Below are positions 61,540 through 64,000 of a stretch of 64,000 bases of DNA, piece after piece. A model generated the notes under the pieces. That model worked only from the letters and a program-made list of their open reading frames with translations, did no database searches and was not told the origin of the DNA. The translations under genes were made by a program, and so were the position numbers. Source of the DNA: Thiothrix phosphatis. Its GTDB lineage: Bacteria > Pseudomonadota > Gammaproteobacteria > Thiotrichales > Thiotrichaceae. The DNA is taken from contig NZ_JAYMYJ010000093.1 of assembly GCF_035668035.1 (NCBI RefSeq), positions 10,901-74,900 on the forward strand. Reading direction: 5' to 3'. Every line of letters starts with the position of its first letter. Position 1 is the first letter of the stretch.

Positions 61540-62442
61540 TTATAGATCAGGTTCAAATATATTCCATTGCCCATCCTCTAAAAAAAGAACATGTTTTTCA
61601 CCAAATGACCATAACTGGTTATGGTAGCTGGCCAATCGATGGAAAGTTAACTTCTGATCAATGTTAAACTCAACGGCTGTAATTTTTTCATTTTTCATAT
61701 AGTCAATACCTTTCCCATGCGCAAAGAATATTTTTTCTTCCAGCAATGCCAAATCCCAATAGTTTTTCTCATTGGAATGGCCTATCAGCCTCCATATATC
61801 GTCATTGCCAGTCATGACCAAGCCACCGTATCCAGCGATACATACAGACTGGTTTTGAATATGTTGTATACATAACAGATTTTCATTTGTTGGCACGTCT
61901 ATTCTTTTCCATTGACCCTTACTAAAATGATATGTTTCACCTGCCAAACATACGCCGTAGAAGTCATCTTTATCCTCCCCCCCAATATCTTCGAAATCAG
62001 GGGATTCATAATCCCTGAACCCGCAATCATGCCTTTCCCAAGTATTACTGACCAGCCTGTATATCTGCCCACATTGACCCCCACAGAATAAATCATCCCC
62101 AATTTTTCTGATCCTGATCAAATCACCGAACTCATCAGCGTCATTTATTCTCCACTCCACTTTTGATTGTGCAATTTCATCTGGTGAATTTTTATTATCC
62201 AATGAAAAAGAAATAATATGCCCTGACTTACCGAGTATATAAATGTTGTTTTCATTTATAAGGCTATCAACATAAAAATCATTTCCAAGCATAAAACGAT
62301 GTGAATTTCCATTTTTACTGAAAAGCAAGACGGATTTTGGTTTTTCCGCTTCAATGTCCAAACGGACAACCAATGCTATTTGGTATAATCCAACAATACA
62401 ACCGCTGGAAATTAAATAAGTGGATACTGAGCGTCTTTCCAT
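61540..62442 (-). CDS. AT-rich hypothetical protein, putative immunity
   Basis: A 300-residue protein made of repeated beta strands with a rhythm like a propeller: NNIYILGKSGHIISF, DDLFCGGQCGQIYRL, VCIAGYGGLVMTG, KIFFAHGKGIDYM. No signal peptide or catalytic motif is visible. It follows the DUF4150 effector gene by 17 bases and shares its AT-rich composition, unlike the rest of the window. That setting makes it a candidate immunity protein, an inference from position only. Relatives in polymorphic toxin loci have similar propeller-like structure. Confidence 0.6.
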   Translation of the reverse strand: MERRSVSTYLISSGCIVGLYQIALVVRLDIEAEKPKSVLLFSKNGNSHRFMLGNDFYVDSLINENNIYILGKSGHIISFSLDNKNSPDEIAQSKVEWRINDADEFGDLIRIRKIGDDLFCGGQCGQIYRLVSNTWERHDCGFRDYESPDFEDIGGEDKDDFYGVCLAGETYHFSKGQWKRIDVPTNENLLCIQHIQNQSVCIAGYGGLVMTGNDDIWRLIGHSNEKNYWDLALLEEKIFFAHGKGIDYMKNEKITAVEFNIDQKLTFHRLASYHNQLWSFGEKHVLFLEDGQWNIFEPDL

Positions 62443-62459
62443 AATTCAATGCCTCTACT

Positions 62460-63503
62460 TTATTGCCTTGGAACTGGGTCAGAGAGCCCCACCTTGAGTT
62501 TCATGTTTTCGTGCCCTACCTTGAGTTGGTGCTCAATACAATCTTTGGGACAGCCTATTGCAGCTCCTGATTCTGCTCCCAATTGAATGGCTTTGTTGAG
62601 GGTAATTTGTTGGTTAGGGTTTTTTCTTTTGAAACTTTTCGCTAATTTATCGTACTTTCGGCCAACTATACCATGCTCTTTGGCTGGGTCATTATGGTCT
62701 TCCCCTTCCACACAAAGGCAGGGGGCACCGACGTCATTGTAACCTGTTGTTGGATCTTTGATCCCTCTGGTGGCGTGAGGAATAAAGCAGGAAGACGGAA
62801 CCAAATGATGTGTCGTTTTTCCATCACAACAATTATTAGTGGCTTTCTTGCTCTTATGTGGTTGTAATGCACACTTTAGCGATTTTTTGCATTTTTCATC
62901 GTCACACATAGATTCTATCGTCTGTTTGCGTTTGACTTCATCACGCATCCTGTAAATATAAACATGTGTGTAAACATCCCCATTTTCTGATTTCTCGGTT
63001 TTTAAACAGTTTTTCTCAATATCTCCAGCAACTTTTGCGCAGGGGCCTTTCCCTCCGAATGCCTGAGAATCAAGAAATGGCCATGTGGGAGAGTTTCCAG
63101 GAAAAGAAGCATGATTATGCGTTGTAATATCAAGATGTCTGACAGCATTTTCTCCTTCAATTTTGACATCCATTGACCAAGCATTAAAATAAACTTTCCC
63201 CTTGATTTTTCCTGTCACCACCCCTTTTTTCGCGGGTGTGGCGCAACCTGCTTCATCGCCAGTGCTGGTCTTGAAATAGGATTTGTCTTTCAACATGACT
63301 TCTTGGCCTGATATTTTTACGCTTTGGCTACCACTGGTCGTATCTTTGGTAAAACCTGTATTGGGATAAGGCACAGGGACTCCAGCAGGTGTTGCTGGAG
63401 AAGTTGGAGGTGTCATGCAAACATCTGGGAAAGCACAAATAGATTTGCCATCCCCTTTCTTACAGGAAAGCTCCCTTCCGTTTGCAAATACATTGTTTGC
63501 CAC
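62460..63503 (-). CDS. DUF4150 PAAR-like effector with HNH/GHH-type nuclease-like tail
   Basis: A 347-residue protein. The N-terminal DUF4150 domain (1-135) shows MANNVFANGRELSCKKG, FPDVCMTPPTSPATPAGVP and VPYPNTG with the AGCATPAKKGVVTG turn, and forms a spike-tip PAAR-like fold. The C-terminal part (about 200-347) is Cys/His-rich with KTTHHLVPSSCF, GEDHNDPAKEHG and CPKDCIEHQL, resembling HNH/Endo VII (GHH2-like) toxin domains. It probably acts as a nuclease delivered by the T6SS. It has lower GC than the tss genes. It starts 3 bases after the ketoacyl-synthase-like gene. Confidence 0.8.
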   Translation of the reverse strand: MANNVFANGRELSCKKGDGKSICAFPDVCMTPPTSPATPAGVPVPYPNTGFTKDTTSGSQSVKISGQEVMLKDKSYFKTSTGDEAGCATPAKKGVVTGKIKGKVYFNAWSMDVKIEGENAVRHLDITTHNHASFPGNSPTWPFLDSQAFGGKGPCAKVAGDIEKNCLKTEKSENGDVYTHVYIYRMRDEVKRKQTIESMCDDEKCKKSLKCALQPHKSKKATNNCCDGKTTHHLVPSSCFIPHATRGIKDPTTGYNDVGAPCLCVEGEDHNDPAKEHGIVGRKYDKLAKSFKRKNPNQQITLNKAIQLGAESGAAIGCPKDCIEHQLKVGHENMKLKVGLSDPVPRQ

Positions 63504-63506
63504 AAT

Positions 63507-64000
63507 CTAACCCCTTTCTGTAGTGCGCCAGACACTGATAAAAGCTGTTCGTTTTCCATCAGCATTTCCGGCATGAAAAAGTACATGGTTACCTTTTCCA
63601 TATTCTTTTTTTCCCGCAAACTTCATCACAACAAGCATGATCAAGCCAATGGCGGAACCCGTTTCACCTATGCAATCCGCCGGATGCCAGATGTCAAAGT
63701 TTTCCTTGCGTACCCGCAATAAACGTCCAAGAACTAATGCGGCTTCCTTGAAATAATATTGCTTGCCAGAAATATCGGTGATCCGGAAATCCAGATCGTG
63801 CATTTCACAACCGGATTCTGCCAGTGCGCCTTTAATGGCTGTGGTCAGCCCTTCCGCCCGCAGCGGCTCCTCCGCGTCCACATGCGCTGTTTCCATGCCG
63901 AAACCGAGGCCGGTGCAGACCAGTTGTGGCTCCGGTCGGCGGTAAACCGGCTCGACCACCACCGCCGCGCCCGCCTCCCCCGGAATGAAGCCGTCGGAAT
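63507..64000 (-). CDS. Beta-ketoacyl synthase-like protein (5' end cut by window)
   Basis: The visible 164 residues form the C-terminal part of a thiolase-fold protein. SDGFIPGEAGAAVVVE, read from the window edge, matches the GFxPGEGAxxxVLE region of ketoacyl synthases, and DCIGETGSAIGLIML is close to the late Gly-rich loop. The active-site region is beyond the window, so catalytic ability cannot be judged. Such genes occur beside DUF4150 effectors in T6SS islands, with unknown purpose. The three-base spacing to the effector indicates one transcript. Confidence 0.75.
   Translation of the reverse strand, partial: SDGFIPGEAGAAVVVEPVYRRPEPQLVCTGLGFGMETAHVDAEEPLRAEGLTTAIKGALAESGCEMHDLDFRITDISGKQYYFKEAALVLGRLLRVRKENFDIWHPADCIGETGSAIGLIMLVVMKFAGKKEYGKGNHVLFHAGNADGKRTAFISVWRTTERG

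Overview
The window looks like a chromosomal segment of a GC-rich gammaproteobacterium. The evidence is two proteins with GlyGly-CTERM sorting tails, a gammaproteobacterial-type T6SS with threonine-phosphorylation genes, and a sulfur-centred gene complement. A Thiotrichales-like sulfur bacterium is plausible, but no marker gene fixes the taxon. No tRNA, rRNA, insertion sequence, CRISPR array or integrase was seen. A 100-base run of N at 36894-36993 marks a scaffold gap.

Left part (1-25.7 kb) is a metabolic and surface region. A minus-strand operon reads: acyl carrier protein, HemN-like radical SAM protein, thioester reductase-methyltransferase fusion, ureohydrolase, ThDP-dependent enzyme, PAPS-dependent sulfotransferase (cut by the window edge). 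A stand-alone AMP-ligase plus an unknown protein diverge from it. Adenylation, carrier and reductase functions on separate genes resemble a carboxylic acid reductase split in three, so this is probably a small-molecule biosynthetic cluster ending in sulfation. Next, on the minus strand, come a Ser-type sulfatase, its anaerobic maturase, a ConA-like lipid-anchored or membrane-anchored protein and a beta-propeller/DUF1566 surface protein. On the plus strand follow a MATE transporter fused to a methyltransferase, an ATP sulfurylase-like/APS kinase fusion, a P-type ATPase without the usual metal-site motif, a small membrane protein and an actuator-only ATPase relative; a DUF697 protein lies opposite. 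Six intergenic regions here carry the same 15-bp direct repeat (GTWAA-GAAAT-GTTAA type), which suggests one regulon controlled by an OmpR/CpxR-type response regulator.

Right part (25.8-64 kb) is one type VI secretion locus: tssA divergent from tssB-tssC-hcp-tagJ-tssE-tssF-tssG, then a VWA protein, a kinase, clpV, an FHA protein, tssK, tssL, tssM, tagF, a PP2C phosphatase, a kinase-VWA fusion, an FHA-lytic transglycosylase fusion, another kinase, a periplasmic protein and a c-type-heme HAMP sensor. Between tssK and the full tssL lies an extra module: cytoplasm-only copies of TssL and TssM followed by a Ser/Thr kinase whose extracytoplasmic end is a cytochrome c domain. The locus therefore has four kinases, one phosphatase, two FHA proteins and two predicted covalent-heme sensors. 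It ends with a minus-strand effector operon: ketoacyl-synthase-like protein, DUF4150 PAAR-like effector with a nuclease-like tail, an AT-rich putative immunity gene and a TIGR02270 HEAT-repeat protein. TssJ and VgrG are not in the window.

The most unusual elements are the kinase-cytochrome c with its truncated TssL/TssM partners, the split reductase cluster with sulfation genes, the shared intergenic box, and the bifunctional sulfurylase whose catalytic motifs are replaced.
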